From Amycolatopsis sp. DSM 110486 (lineage in GTDB: Bacteria > Actinomycetota > Actinomycetes > Mycobacteriales > Pseudonocardiaceae), in assembly GCF_019468465.1 (NCBI RefSeq), contig NZ_CP080519.1:6627001-6691000 (forward strand): 64,000 nt of DNA. Reading direction: 5' to 3'. Both the position numbers and the translations under genes were made by a program. Under the pieces are notes generated by a model, which was given only the letters and a program-made list of their open reading frames with translations, had not been told where the DNA came from and searched no databases. Of this stretch, positions 24,039 through 31,617 are shown piece by piece; position 1 is the stretch's first letter; every line of letters begins with the position of its first letter.

Positions 24039-24470
24039 CTACGCGGCCGACGCCGGCCGCGGGACCTGGAACGCGTCGAACCGCTCGGACGACCCGTGGG
24101 ACCAGCTGAACCGGTCGGTTACGTCCTCAGGCGAACAATCCGTACGATCCCCAACGTGAAGCTGCTGGTCTGGGAACTTGTTCGGGTCCTCCTCATGCCC
24201 CTCCGCGAGCAAACACCGGTACGTCGCCGCCGCAACCTCAGGGCGCTTCGTCCTAGGGTTCGGCCGCACAGCCCAACGGCACCGCGACGCGGCCGGCTCA
24301 ACCCACTCGCCCGGCTCGTCCTGGAAGTCCGCCGGCCAGAACGCCTCGCACTGCTCGCAGTGCCAGCCGTCCTCCCACACCGTCGTTTCGCCGCACAGCG
24401 AGCAGTCGGGCGCGAGCGGTTCCAGCGGCGGGGGAGCCGGCCGCGACGCCGTGGCCTGATTCTCGTTCAA
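24039..24470 (-). CDS. zinc-ribbon protein with acidic C-terminus
   Basis: 143 residues from TTG 24470 behind GAAAGGA. A four-cysteine ribbon (CSLCGETTVW, HCEQCEAFWP) near residues 22-45 is followed by an acidic, Trp-containing tail. Such ribbons often serve protein or nucleic-acid binding. No named family. Confidence 0.65.
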   Translation of the reverse strand: MNENQATASRPAPPPLEPLAPDCSLCGETTVWEDGWHCEQCEAFWPADFQDEPGEWVEPAASRCRWAVRPNPRTKRPEVAAATYRCLLAEGHEEDPNKFPDQQLHVGDRTDCSPEDVTDRFSWSHGSSERFDAFQVPRPASAA

Positions 24471-24492
24471 CAGGGTTCCTTTCGGTCTGGGG

Positions 24493-24696
24493 TCACAGGT
24501 GGCGGTTCCACGGTGCGTGCGCGATCTGCTCGCCGTTCAGCACCAGCCGGAGCGCGGTAACCGGGATCTCGCCGGGTGCCGAGTAGTACCCGGTCATCCG
24601 GGCCAGCTCTGAGCGCAACTGAAGGTGTGCATTGCGTTCGTTGCTCAGCGACTCTTCGAGCGCCGCAACGCGCCGCGCCAACTCGGTTTGGTTCAC
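24493..24696 (-). CDS. 67-residue coiled-coil protein, probably leaderless
   Basis: GTG 24696 has no ribosome binding site, but TAACTT (24703-24708, minus) lies 6 nt upstream and fits a -10 box, so the mRNA would be leaderless. The first 40 residues form a coiled coil (LARRVAALEESLSNERNAHL). It heads a four-gene operon that does not use the TATAGTC promoter. Confidence 0.6.
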   Translation of the reverse strand: MNQTELARRVAALEESLSNERNAHLQLRSELARMTGYYSAPGEIPVTALRLVLNGEQIAHAPWNRHL

Positions 24697-24757
24697 CCGG
24701 GCAAGTTAGCTCAACCACTGCAACCACGCTCGGGTGATGGGTTGCGGTTGCAGGGTG

Positions 24758-24895
24758 TTACGAGGTTGCGGTCTCGTCGCCGTCCGGGTCCGACTCGGGC
24801 GCGTCCTGCCAGTCGCAGAACTCCGGGGCACAGGCGCACTCGTCGGGGCAGCACAACCCCGCGCAGCAGTGTTCGAGACAGCCGCAGTCGGGCAC
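24758..24895 (-). CDS. 45-residue cysteine-rich protein
   Basis: GTG 24895 follows GGGAG at 6 nt. Nine of the first 27 residues are cysteine (VPDCGCLEHCCAGLCCPDEC, then ACAPEFC), followed by an acidic tail. It has no signal peptide. A metal-binding, metallothionein-like or iron-sulfur role is possible. It is the last gene of the P7 operon, 10 bp after 24906. Confidence 0.65.
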   Translation of the reverse strand: MPDCGCLEHCCAGLCCPDECACAPEFCDWQDAPESDPDGDETATS

Positions 24896-24905
24896 GTCCG
24901 CTCCC

Positions 24906-25142
24906 TCAGTCGTCGGTGCCACAGTTGGGGCAGCCGTCGGTCAGGTTGTAGCCGTGGCCGCAGTCCGTCGTGCTCGCGACGGCCTGGCCGGGCCCGAGGA
25001 TGAAGTAATCCGGGTAGGCCTGGACGTCGGCGTAGGTGATCGTGCGGGCGAGAACGTCAGCCGGCGGGACGGGGGCGTTTGCGCCGCGGGCGTCGAGGAA
25101 CTTGCTGAGGCGGCTGGCGCCGTCGCGGAGGTTCTTGTCCAT
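24906..25142 (-). CDS. 78-residue protein with terminal cysteine pair
   Basis: ATG 25142 follows GAAAGGCCCAGGA. A helical N-terminus is followed by PPADVLARTITYADVQAYPD and a terminal DCGHGYNLTDGCPNCG zinc-type site. P7 operon. No family is recognised. Confidence 0.65.
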   Translation of the reverse strand: MDKNLRDGASRLSKFLDARGANAPVPPADVLARTITYADVQAYPDYFILGPGQAVASTTDCGHGYNLTDGCPNCGTDD

Positions 25143-25159
25143 CGTCCTGGGCCTTTCTA

Positions 25160-25187
25160 GGCGGGGCCGGAGTTGACCGGCCCCGCC
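25160..25187 (-). other. intercistronic GC hairpin
   Basis: An 11-bp perfect stem GGCGGGGCCGG and complement with a 6-nt loop, between the genes at 25205 and 25142. Confidence 0.7.
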
Positions 25188-25204
25188 CGGTTGGTGTTGG
25201 CGGG

Positions 25205-25384
25205 TCAGATGGCCTCTGCGATCTGTTCCACGCAGCTCGGGCAGAGCCACCGCATGACCGTGGTGTTGTAGACGTCTGCGTCGTAGGGATCTTCGACGAG
25301 GTCGACGTCGGTGTTGGTGCAGCTGCTGGTGCCGCCCTCACAGTTCGAGGCGGCGACGAACAGTTCTTTCCCGTGCCCGGTCAT
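25205..25384 (-). CDS. 59-residue protein with paired cysteines
   Basis: ATG 25384 overlaps the previous stop (ATGA). Cysteines lie at NCEGG, SSCTN and LCPSC, enough for one zinc. It is acidic and small. It is coupled to the C2H2 protein upstream, so the two products may work together. Confidence 0.6.
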   Translation of the reverse strand: MTGHGKELFVAASNCEGGTSSCTNTDVDLVEDPYDADVYNTTVMRWLCPSCVEQIAEAI

Positions 25385-25761
25385 CGTGTCTGCGCCCTCA
25401 GCGCGCGCAGCTTGTCCTCGGCGTCCAGTGCGCGGGCCTTCCACGCCTCCATGTCGGTGGTGAGCTTGTCGATCTGCGTGGCCGTCTCGAGCAGGTTCGC
25501 GAGCGTCATGTTGGCGGCCGAGGGCACGTGCGCCGAGTGAGGGCGACGGCGGTTGTGCTTCATGAGGTGCGGCCGGACGCTGTACTGGTTCGGGCTCGTG
25601 TAGTCGCAGTGCTGGCAGCCGTACACGGTGCGGCCGTCCTCCAGCCGCAGCGTGCGGGTCTGTTCCCAGACGACCGTCTTCTTGCCGCTGTTGGTCTTCA
25701 TCGGGGTCACGGTCGGCTCGTCGCCGACGACGAGTACTCCATCGACGTGGGTCGCGGTCAT
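25381..25761 (-). CDS. small protein with a C2H2-type zinc finger
   Basis: 126 residues from ATG 25761 behind AAGGAG. Residues 49-69 read C-x2-C-x12-H-x3-H (YGCQHCDYTS ... HLMKHN), a classical C2H2 finger that is rare in bacteria but known in Ros/MucR and mobile-element proteins. A coiled coil follows (LLETATQIDKLTTDMEAWKA). Probably a DNA- or protein-binding factor. Confidence 0.75.
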   Translation of the reverse strand: MTATHVDGVLVVGDEPTVTPMKTNSGKKTVVWEQTRTLRLEDGRTVYGCQHCDYTSPNQYSVRPHLMKHNRRRPHSAHVPSAANMTLANLLETATQIDKLTTDMEAWKARALDAEDKLRALRAQTR

Positions 25762-25791
25762 GGTTCTCCTTGTTTCGTGGGGAAGGGGTGG

Positions 25792-26055
25792 TCAGGCGGT
25801 GGTGGTGGGCTGGGGCAGGAGGTCGGCTTCGTACTTGGCGATGATCAGGGACTGCCATGCCTGGCGGGGGTTGGTGGGGGAGAGCTGGGTGGTGTGATCG
25901 GTGTCGAAGATGGCCCAGAGGCTGCGGTTCGGGTTGACCTTGCGGATCTGGCGGCCGTCGAAGTTCTCGTAGACGCCCTTGGCGACGCGGGTCCATTTGC
26001 CGGTGGCGTTGTCGAGGGTGTGCTGCTGGTTGGCGAGGACGGTCATGTGGGTCAT
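25792..26055 (-). CDS. 87-residue hypothetical protein, first in the P7 operon
   Basis: ATG 26055; a second ATG at 26046 is possible because GGGAG lies 12 nt from the first. Beta-strand pattern (KWTRVAKGVYENFDGRQIRK) then a helix (RQAWQSLIIAKYEADLL). No family is recognised. Confidence 0.65.
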   Translation of the reverse strand: MTHMTVLANQQHTLDNATGKWTRVAKGVYENFDGRQIRKVNPNRSLWAIFDTDHTTQLSPTNPRQAWQSLIIAKYEADLLPQPTTTA

Positions 26056-26093
26056 GGTCTGGCCTGGCTCCCGTGTTCGTCGTTGTTGTTATC

Positions 26094-26124
26094 GACTATA
26101 CACGTTGAGCAAAACAGAAGGCAA
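26094..26124 (-). promoter_or_regulatory. promoter P7 of the TATAGTC family
   Basis: Minus strand: TTGCCT, 18-bp spacer, TATAGTC, then GATAACAACAACG. It drives five genes down to 24758. Confidence 0.9.
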
Positions 26125-26232
26125 CACGACCTGGGCAACGTTGAGGACGCCACCCCGAAGGGTGAACCCAACCCCACGCCCACCCGCTACAGTCAGCCCA
26201 CGGGTGACCCGGGACAGAAGACTGGACAACCC

Positions 26233-26274
26233 AAAAAGACCCCGCAGGCAACCACACCGCCTGCGGGGGTCTTT
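26233..26274 (-). terminator. operon-end terminator
   Basis: A 15-bp stem AAAGACCCCGCAGGC and complement; the minus strand continues TTTTTGGG. It ends the P8 operon. Confidence 0.9.
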
Positions 26275-26281
26275 CACACTC

Positions 26282-26539
26282 TCAGCAATGCCAGCTAGCC
26301 ACCGCCACGGCACCGAACGTCCCCGCCGGCACAACCGCGAAGAGGTGCTCCTCGGCCCTCGCGTCGAACTTCGGCACAGACCACCACAGCCGTGGCTCAT
26401 CCGCGAGATCCGGGCCCCAGTCACCGAAGTCCTCGGCCAGCGCGTACCGCTCGGCCGTATCGCGAGCCCGCGCGACGTCATGCGTCCCGACCACGTACAC
26501 GTCACCGTCATCGTCCTGGAACACGTCGATGCCGATCAC
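26282..26539 (-). CDS. 85-residue protein with VGTHDVARAR motif
   Basis: GTG 26539 overlaps the previous stop (GTGA) and follows GGAGG. It contains VYVVGTHDVARARDTAERYA and WWSVP further on. The protein at 43905 has the matching IVMGTHDVEQARHLANQAI and WWLFG, so the two are diverged paralogues. Function unknown. Confidence 0.65.
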   Translation of the reverse strand: MIGIDVFQDDDGDVYVVGTHDVARARDTAERYALAEDFGDWGPDLADEPRLWWSVPKFDARAEEHLFAVVPAGTFGAVAVASWHC

Positions 26540-26796
26540 GCCCGCACCTCCAAGCTGTTCGCGAACTCGGCTGCGATCCGCAAGTCAGCCCGCGACGTCT
26601 GCTCGTCCCACCACTCCGGCGAACGCGGCCACGGGTTCGACGTCGGGAAGTTCCACATTCGCGCCGCCCAGTAGTGGGCCGGCCGGCGCGACGGCGTAGG
26701 ACGCGCACATTCGGAGCACAGCACGTCCGTACGCGGCAGCATCGTCACACCCCACGAATGGCCGCACTCGCGGCACTTCTCCCGCATGCCCGCCAT
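26536..26796 (-). CDS. small zinc-ribbon protein
   Basis: 86 residues; ATG 26796 overlaps the previous stop (TGATG). The ribbon reads KCRECGHSWG then LCSECARP. The remainder is Trp-rich (YWAARMWNFPTSNPWPR). It is coupled on both sides within the P8 operon. Confidence 0.65.
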   Translation of the reverse strand: MAGMREKCRECGHSWGVTMLPRTDVLCSECARPTPSRRPAHYWAARMWNFPTSNPWPRSPEWWDEQTSRADLRIAAEFANSLEVRA

Positions 26797-27176
26797 CAGC
26801 GCTCGTCCGGGTTCGGGGAGTGGTCGCCGCCCCAGATCTCGGCACCATCGATGTGGTACCAGTCCCCTTCGTCGTCGCGTCGCAACGGACGGCCGCACGA
26901 ACACAACGTGTCGCCCTCGGCCAGCGCATAGCGGATGGTCACGTCCACCCACGACGGCGCGGCCACCGTCACCTCGTCGTCGGTATGGATAGTGACCACC
27001 ACGGGGACTGGCTTCGATCCAGCTACCTCCGGTGCGCCGAGGTCACGGAGCATGTCCCGGATGGCCTCGGCAGCCGCCGGCGTAACCCACGACAGCCGCT
27101 CGAACCGATCCAACCGCTCCAGCGCGGTCCCAAGCCTCTGCGTCGGGCTCGTGTGCTGGATCGTCTCTTCCTTCAC
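26796..27176 (-). CDS. 126-residue hypothetical protein
   Basis: GTG 27176 overlaps the previous stop (GTGA). Helical first half (RLGTALERLDRFERLSWVTP, AAAEAIRDMLRDLG), then beta strands (VPVVVTIHTDDEVTV) and a CSCGRP cysteine pair. No family is recognised. Confidence 0.65.
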   Translation of the reverse strand: MKEETIQHTSPTQRLGTALERLDRFERLSWVTPAAAEAIRDMLRDLGAPEVAGSKPVPVVVTIHTDDEVTVAAPSWVDVTIRYALAEGDTLCSCGRPLRRDDEGDWYHIDGAEIWGGDHSPNPDER

Positions 27177-27448
27177 TGCTGGTTCTCCTTCGCGTGTTCG
27201 GCGATGTGGGCCTCGAAGCGGGCGCGGACGTGGTCGATGAAGCACCGGCGGCACAACCGGTCGGTGGTGGTGAAGCCGGCCTTCTCCAGCGCGGCGAAGA
27301 GGTCCGCCTCTGTGTGGCTGTTGACGTCGGCAAGATGGGTGGTGACGCGGGCGCGGGCGCAGTGGGACAAGCCGCTGGGCTCGAAGGCGCTGTGCACCCT
27401 CCCCGTGCTGGACGTGCCGATGATGGTCTTGATGCGGAAGTTGGGCAC
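27173..27448 (-). CDS. small protein with LCRRC motif, paralogue of 27465
   Basis: 91 residues from GTG 27448 behind GAGAGGGG. It contains IIGTSSTGRVHSAF, a lone Cys (SHCARAR) and RLCRRCFIDHVRARF. The neighbour at 27465 has the same order (VIGTATTRKVHMAW, ALCGGG, RLCGKCFYPRLRAIY), so this is a tandem duplication that has diverged. Probably one zinc. Confidence 0.7.
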   Translation of the reverse strand: MPNFRIKTIIGTSSTGRVHSAFEPSGLSHCARARVTTHLADVNSHTEADLFAALEKAGFTTTDRLCRRCFIDHVRARFEAHIAEHAKENQQ

Positions 27449-27464
27449 GGAACCCCTCTCGTGG

Positions 27465-27719
27465 TCAGCGGTTGTAGGTGGCCCGGTAGATGGCCCGCAA
27501 CCGCGGGTAGAAGCACTTGCCGCACAGTCGGGTCGGTGCGACCTTCGCGGCCAGTAGCGCGGCGATGGTGGTCTCTTGGCCATCGGCGAGGTCCCCGAGC
27601 GAGTCGGTGACCACGATCCCGCCGCCGCAGAGCGCGTTGCCGTTGTGGCCCCACGCCATGTGGACCTTGCGGGTGGTGGCGGTGCCGATGACGGTCCACG
27701 CGTCGCTGAGGCGTGCCAT
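27465..27719 (-). CDS. small protein with LCGKC motif, paralogue of 27173
   Basis: 84 residues from ATG 27719 behind AAGGAG. See the matching motifs listed for 27173. The lone central Cys plus terminal C-x-x-C suggest a small zinc-binding unit with a basic C-terminus (RLRAIYRATYNR). Confidence 0.7.
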   Translation of the reverse strand: MARLSDAWTVIGTATTRKVHMAWGHNGNALCGGGIVVTDSLGDLADGQETTIAALLAAKVAPTRLCGKCFYPRLRAIYRATYNR

Positions 27720-27749
27720 GGCGGGGCTCCTTGTCGTGGTTGTGGTCGA

Positions 27750-27780
27750 GGGGTGGACGCGCTCGGTGCGTGTCCACCCC
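27750..27780 (-). other. intercistronic GC hairpin
   Basis: A 9-bp stem GGGGTGGAC and complement with a 13-nt loop, between the genes at 27787 and 27719. Confidence 0.6.
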
Positions 27781-27786
27781 GGCGGG

Positions 27787-28089
27787 TCAGCTGAAGGTGA
27801 CGTCGTTGCGGCCGAGCTGGTCGCGGCACCAGTCGCGGATGGCGTTGTGGACGTCGTCGAGGGTGGTCGGGTCGACCACGACGATGCCGACGTTGTCGGT
27901 CATGGGCTGGTAGCCGCGGGACACGGCGGGGCTGTCGGGGGTCCAGGTGTCGAGGGGGATGCTGGCGATCTGGCCGTCGCCGTTGTAGGCGCGGAGGTTG
28001 CCGTCGTCCCCGCGGTGCGGCTCGAAGACGGTGTGGCGGGTCCAGGTGATGCGGTCGACGGTCTTGAAGGGGGTGAGGTCGAGGGCCAT
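27787..28089 (-). CDS. 100-residue hypothetical protein, first in the P8 operon
   Basis: ATG 28089 follows AGGAG. Beta-rich (DRITWTRHTVFEPHRGDDGN, DNVGIVVVDPTTLDD) with a terminal helix (VHNAIRDWCRDQLG). No family is recognised. Confidence 0.7.
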   Translation of the reverse strand: MALDLTPFKTVDRITWTRHTVFEPHRGDDGNLRAYNGDGQIASIPLDTWTPDSPAVSRGYQPMTDNVGIVVVDPTTLDDVHNAIRDWCRDQLGRNDVTFS

Positions 28090-28132
28090 TGTGTTCTCCT
28101 GGTGTCGGTCCCGGTGTTCCGTTGTTGCTTAC

Positions 28133-28163
28133 GACTATACACACATGGGTTGCGGTGTGGCAA
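28133..28163 (-). promoter_or_regulatory. promoter P8 of the TATAGTC family
   Basis: Minus strand: TTGCCA, 18-bp spacer, TATAGTC, then GTAAGCAACAACG. It drives six genes down to 26282. Confidence 0.9.
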
Positions 28164-28175
28164 CGGGAGACGACA

Positions 28176-28207
28176 CAAAAACGGGGGCCACCAAACGGCA
28201 GCCCCCG
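28176..28207 (-). terminator. operon-end terminator
   Basis: CGGGGGC pairs with GCCCCCG around 12 nt; the minus strand continues TTTTTG. It ends the P9 operon. Confidence 0.85.
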
Positions 28208-28225
28208 AACACCCACCACGGCCCG

Positions 28226-28714
28226 TCAAACGTCCCGGTCGCCGAGACGTCCACGCTCGTACAGATCGCAAGCCACACGCTCGATACGGCCCCAACTGCG
28301 CGACACAACCAGCGCCGCCTCGTCGCGGGCCTCGGCCTCGCTGTACCGGGTAAGCTTCCGCAACTTGCGGAAGTCCGCGCGATCGCGAGTACCGCCCACG
28401 CTCGCCCAGCGCCGAGCCTCGCGGCTGCCGTAACCGATGCCAGTCAGGAACCGGTACTGCGCTTCCTCTCCAGCGAGCAGCATGGCCACGAACCCCAGCT
28501 CCGACAGGCGTCCACCCGGTGACAGCTCCACGGTGTAGGTCACGCCATGGCCGCGGGCATCGAGAACGACCTTCCGGATCGTGCCCCCCGCGGCCTTGTG
28601 GGCGACCGCATGCCCGGCCTCGTGGTGCGCGGACACCGCCCGGGTCAACGCGGTATCCGCCGAGCGCTTCTCCCTCCCGGACAGCTGCCCGGCCGACAAC
28701 TGGAACCAGCTCAC
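28226..28714 (-). CDS. M41 (FtsH)-like zinc metallopeptidase domain protein
   Basis: 162 residues; GTG 28714 overlaps the previous stop (GTGA). HHEAGHAVAH gives the zinc motif HEAGH (H31, E32, H35), and MLLAGEEAQYRFLTG matches the family AGxxAE segment that follows. There is no AAA ATPase domain and no membrane helix. It resembles the stand-alone M41-like proteins of mobile elements. A second one lies at 32972. Confidence 0.85.
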   Translation of the reverse strand: MSWFQLSAGQLSGREKRSADTALTRAVSAHHEAGHAVAHKAAGGTIRKVVLDARGHGVTYTVELSPGGRLSELGFVAMLLAGEEAQYRFLTGIGYGSREARRWASVGGTRDRADFRKLRKLTRYSEAEARDEAALVVSRSWGRIERVACDLYERGRLGDRDV

Positions 28715-28971
28715 GTCAGGACCTCGACGTCGTCGTCCTCGCCCATCTCCAGCTGCTCAGCCGTCCACTTCAGCGACAACGCCGACCCGTCGGCCGACTT
28801 CCAGTCCAGCTCCACGTACGGGCCCACGCACGAGTCCGCCCACTCCAGCGCCTCACTCACCGTGAGGTTCTGTTCTCGCCACACCTTAGGCTCCTCGCCC
28901 GGCGTATGCGCGGTGAGCTTCCATTCGGAGTGGATCATGCTTTCCTTGCCCTGCAAGACGTAACGGATCAT
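28711..28971 (-). CDS. 86-residue hypothetical protein
   Basis: ATG 28971 overlaps the previous stop (TGATG). Alternating strands (VLQGKESMIHSEWKLTAH, PYVELDWKSADGSALSLKW) and a very acidic end (MGEDDDVEV). Coupled to the M41-like gene. No family is recognised. Confidence 0.65.
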   Translation of the reverse strand: MIRYVLQGKESMIHSEWKLTAHTPGEEPKVWREQNLTVSEALEWADSCVGPYVELDWKSADGSALSLKWTAEQLEMGEDDDVEVLT

Positions 28972-29354
28972 CAGTCGCTCTCCTTGGGTGTGTGCTGGCG
29001 GGTCAACTCGGTGTCGATGTCCTGGCGCAGGTCCAACGGCAGCTGAGGCATCGCGGAGTCGGTGGCCTGGACGCGGAACAACAGCAGCGACATGCGCGCG
29101 TGCGCGTCGCTGTCGGGCAGTGCAGGCCGGCTGGTAGCCAGCAGCCCGTGCGCGCGCTTCAACTCGGCGCCGCGGGCCTTCAGCTGCCGGCGCAGATCCT
29201 TGTTCTCGGCCGTGAGTTTCCGGCGCTCGGCTAAGACCACGATGAGGCTGCTGAAGCCCCGGCCGAAGAACTCGGCGATGCCCTCACCGAAGAAGAACAG
29301 GGCCACGAGCAGCAAGGCCCAGTTCTCGCCCAGGAAGTGCCAGAACTCGTTCAC
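28971..29354 (-). CDS. membrane-anchored coiled-coil protein
   Basis: 127 residues; GTG 29354 overlaps the previous stop. One membrane helix (ENWALLLVALFFFGEGI) is followed by a coiled coil (VVLAERRKLTAENKDLRRQL). The tail would lie in the cytoplasm. A scaffold or anchor role is likely. No family is recognised. Confidence 0.7.
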   Translation of the reverse strand: MNEFWHFLGENWALLLVALFFFGEGIAEFFGRGFSSLIVVLAERRKLTAENKDLRRQLKARGAELKRAHGLLATSRPALPDSDAHARMSLLLFRVQATDSAMPQLPLDLRQDIDTELTRQHTPKESD

Positions 29355-29536
29355 GAGACGCTCCTTGCCGCCCGGCGCGCGAGCATGCGCCGCTTGCGCT
29401 GCTCGTTGCTGGGCTCAATCCAGGTGTGCAGGCCGGTCCGCGTCACGCGGGTGAAGTGGGACTGCTGCTCGATGCCGCAGTCGGCGCAGCTGTTCGGCGG
29501 GTCGAGGTCCCGGTTGCGCGCAGTCGTGTCGCTCAC
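29351..29536 (-). CDS. 61-residue basic protein with CADC motif
   Basis: GTG 29536 overlaps the previous stop. CADCG near residue 17 and a very basic C-terminus (EQRKRRMLARRAARSVS). With only one cysteine pair a zinc site would need His or a partner. Coupled on both sides. Confidence 0.6.
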   Translation of the reverse strand: MSDTTARNRDLDPPNSCADCGIEQQSHFTRVTRTGLHTWIEPSNEQRKRRMLARRAARSVS

Positions 29537-29781
29537 CAGTCCTTCACCACCGCAGTGCCGGCCTCGGTCAGCTCCACCCGGTGCAACGGCACGCCGTCGG
29601 TGTCCGCACCCACCCAGTTCAGCCAGATCAAGCCCTGCTCGTAGAGCTCGTCCAACGCGGACGCATCGAGCATGTCCACCGCGGCGCCCTGGTCGGTCTT
29701 CCAGCCCCTCACGTAGCGGCGGCGGCCAGCCGCGACCTCCAGTAGCTGCAAGTTCTGGATCTTCGCCCAATCCACGGTCAC
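29533..29781 (-). CDS. 82-residue winged-helix-like protein
   Basis: GTG 29781 overlaps the previous stop. The pattern ALDELYEQGLIWLNWVGADT then VPLHRVELTEAGTAVVKDW resembles the end of a winged-helix domain, where LTEAG is a common closing turn. DNA binding is possible. Confidence 0.6.
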   Translation of the reverse strand: MTVDWAKIQNLQLLEVAAGRRRYVRGWKTDQGAAVDMLDASALDELYEQGLIWLNWVGADTDGVPLHRVELTEAGTAVVKDW

Positions 29782-30356
29782 CGCTCCTCGTGCTCGACAA
29801 CCACACCGGTGGCCGCGAACACCGCCAACATCCGCTGCCCCGACTCAAGAAGGCGGGCCACCAGCTCCAGCGCGTGCGCCGGCGATTCGGCGCGTGTGGT
29901 CATGTACGTGTAGTTCCCGCCACTGTCGCCGGGCGACAACGTCACCAGGTATTCGCACTCGGGGGCGGGAGCCTCGTCCGGACGTTCGGACGCAACCCCG
30001 CCCGTCGTCACGTCGGGTTCGCCGACGCGCAACGTCTCCGGCAGGACCGGGTACGGGCTATCTGGGTCGTTGATGGGCGCCACCCAGTGCTCCCCGTCGC
30101 TGTACTCGTACCGGCCGGTCAAAATGCGGCCGGAACCCACATGGCCGGTGATGACCTCGCCGTGCACGATCGGGGCGTCGGCGTAGCGGATCGCCATGAG
30201 GTCGGCGAGCGCCTGTTCCCCGCCGCGCGCCTCGACGTCGAGCAGCAGCTCCGACTTGCGGTAGCGGATCACGGGCCCCTGATTCGGGGCACAGCGCTCG
30301 AACAGTTGCAGGGCCTCGGCCTCGGTGACCGGGAAGTGCCGTTTGGTTGTCAGCAC
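29778..30356 (-). CDS. 192-residue hypothetical protein
   Basis: GTG 30356; its upstream site GAGAGCGAGA is weak. An N-terminal helix (VTEAEALQLFERCAPNQG) is followed by beta-rich segments with an acidic linker. No catalytic motif is seen. It is the largest unknown of the P9 operon and is coupled to 29533. Confidence 0.65.
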   Translation of the reverse strand: MLTTKRHFPVTEAEALQLFERCAPNQGPVIRYRKSELLLDVEARGGEQALADLMAIRYADAPIVHGEVITGHVGSGRILTGRYEYSDGEHWVAPINDPDSPYPVLPETLRVGEPDVTTGGVASERPDEAPAPECEYLVTLSPGDSGGNYTYMTTRAESPAHALELVARLLESGQRMLAVFAATGVVVEHEER

Positions 30357-30377
30357 GATTGGTGTCTCGCTCTCTCG

Positions 30378-30698
30378 TCAGGCCAGGTCTTCGGCGGGGA
30401 TGTTCGCGATCAGGACGGCGTCAAAGTCGAAGTCGAACTGTGCGGGGTCCGTGCCGTCCGGCGCCGCCTCGACCGCCGTCTCAAATTCGGCGAAAGCCGT
30501 GTCGAGAGCCTCGGACGCCTTGGGGTATCGCTCCTCCAGTGCCTCGCAGACCCAGGCGTGCACCAGCCGCTCCTCAGCACTGAGACTGTCGTCGGGCTTC
30601 GTCCTCAGCTCAAGCAGCGTGCCGACGAGGATTCTCGTGGGCTGGGCCGCGATGAGCGCCTTGCCCTTGGCGATCTTCTGCTCGCGGGTGGTGGTCAT
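30378..30698 (-). CDS. 106-residue acidic helical protein
   Basis: ATG 30698 follows GGAGGA and overlaps the previous stop (ATGA). Helical throughout (REQKIAKGKALIAAQPT, ASEALDTAFAEFETAVEAAP) with an acidic end (FDFDFDAVLI). No family is recognised. Confidence 0.65.
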   Translation of the reverse strand: MTTTREQKIAKGKALIAAQPTRILVGTLLELRTKPDDSLSAEERLVHAWVCEALEERYPKASEALDTAFAEFETAVEAAPDGTDPAQFDFDFDAVLIANIPAEDLA

Positions 30699-30886
30699 CG
30701 CGGGTCCTCCAGTTTCTTGACGGTGATGCGGAAGGCGTGTCCGTTGCCGTCGTAGTTGCGCAGGGTCAGGGTGTTGTCATCGACGTCCGCGAGGCCGTCG
30801 TGGAGGTCCTTCAGGCGCTCGTAGATCAGCCACAAGAGTTCTTCTTCGTGGAGGAACTCGCTGAGGTTGCGGTGTTTGGCCGCCAT
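30695..30886 (-). CDS. 63-residue helical protein
   Basis: ATG 30886 follows CGGAG. A helix (EFLHEEELLWLIYERLKDL) and a beta hairpin (NTLTLRNYDGNGHAFRIT). No family is recognised. Confidence 0.65.
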   Translation of the reverse strand: MAAKHRNLSEFLHEEELLWLIYERLKDLHDGLADVDDNTLTLRNYDGNGHAFRITVKKLEDPR

Positions 30887-30903
30887 GGTTTCTCCGTTCG
30901 TCG

Positions 30904-31161
30904 TCAGGCGGCGTCGGCGAGGACGTTCCGGGCGGTGTGGGTCCAGTCCTTGACGGCCCAGTGGGGGCGCATCTCGGTGCGAAGCTTCTTGGCCTCGTCA
31001 AGGCGGAAGTCGTCGAGGGCCTCAGCGATCTGGGTCTGGTAGCGGTCGATGTGTGCGGCGGCTTCGGCCCAGATGGCGTCGACGCGGGCAGCGAACGTGG
31101 GGAAGACCCCGTGGTGGGCGGCGGTGTAGGTGGCGATGGTGGTTTCGACGGTGTCAGGCAT
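30904..31161 (-). CDS. 85-residue helical protein, first in the P9 operon
   Basis: ATG 31161 follows GAGGGAG. Helical (ARVDAIWAEAAAHIDRYQTQ, DDFRLDEAKKLRTEMR). It heads nine minus-strand genes. No family is recognised. Confidence 0.7.
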   Translation of the reverse strand: MPDTVETTIATYTAAHHGVFPTFAARVDAIWAEAAAHIDRYQTQIAEALDDFRLDEAKKLRTEMRPHWAVKDWTHTARNVLADAA

Positions 31162-31192
31162 GTGGTGTGTCTCCCTCAGGCGTGTTGTGATC

Positions 31193-31222
31193 GACTATAC
31201 GCAACGGAGCGCAACAGAGCAA
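31193..31222 (-). promoter_or_regulatory. promoter P9 of the TATAGTC family
   Basis: Minus strand: TTGCTC, 17-bp spacer holding TGTTGCG, TATAGTC, then GATCACAACACG. It is divergent from P10, with only about 60 bp between the -10 boxes. Confidence 0.9.
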
Positions 31223-31236
31223 CACACGTTCGGGTC

Positions 31237-31267
31237 AGCGACTGACTCGCGACCTCTGTGTATAGTC
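31237..31267 (+). promoter_or_regulatory. promoter P10 of the TATAGTC family
   Basis: TATAGTC (31261-31267) then AAATACAACAACG. The -35 region lacks the usual TTGC; this is the only member of the family without it. Confidence 0.75.
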
Positions 31268-31295
31268 AAATACAACAACGCGAGAGAGGCCCCGC

Positions 31296-31559
31296 ATGAA
31301 CATCAACGCCCACCTCAAAGGCCAGCGAGTCGCCACCCTGCCCACCGCTCGCGGCCGGCGCCTCGCCAAGGACTTCCCCGGCTGGGGCGCCGACAACGCC
31401 ACCGACTTCCTCCTCCCGCAGGAACCCGGACTCGAAGGCGAAATCACCTCCGTCACCTCACATGGCAGCCACCCCTACACCCGCTACGTCGTCCGCTTCG
31501 ACGACGGCAGCCGCAACATCGAAGCCGTCCTCGGCGAGGACATCGAACTCACCTACTGA
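31296..31559 (+). CDS. 87-residue beta-rich protein, first in the P10 operon
   Basis: ATG 31296 follows GAGAGAGG. A basic N-terminus is followed by strands (LEGEITSVTSHGSHPYTRYV, VRFDDGSRNIEAVLGED) that look like a small barrel. No family is recognised. Confidence 0.7.
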   Translation: MNINAHLKGQRVATLPTARGRRLAKDFPGWGADNATDFLLPQEPGLEGEITSVTSHGSHPYTRYVVRFDDGSRNIEAVLGEDIELTY

Positions 31560-31617
31560 CCACCCGGGGCCTGGCGGAACCCCCGCCGGGTCCCGTCGAA
31601 GGGAAGGGCAGCAACCG

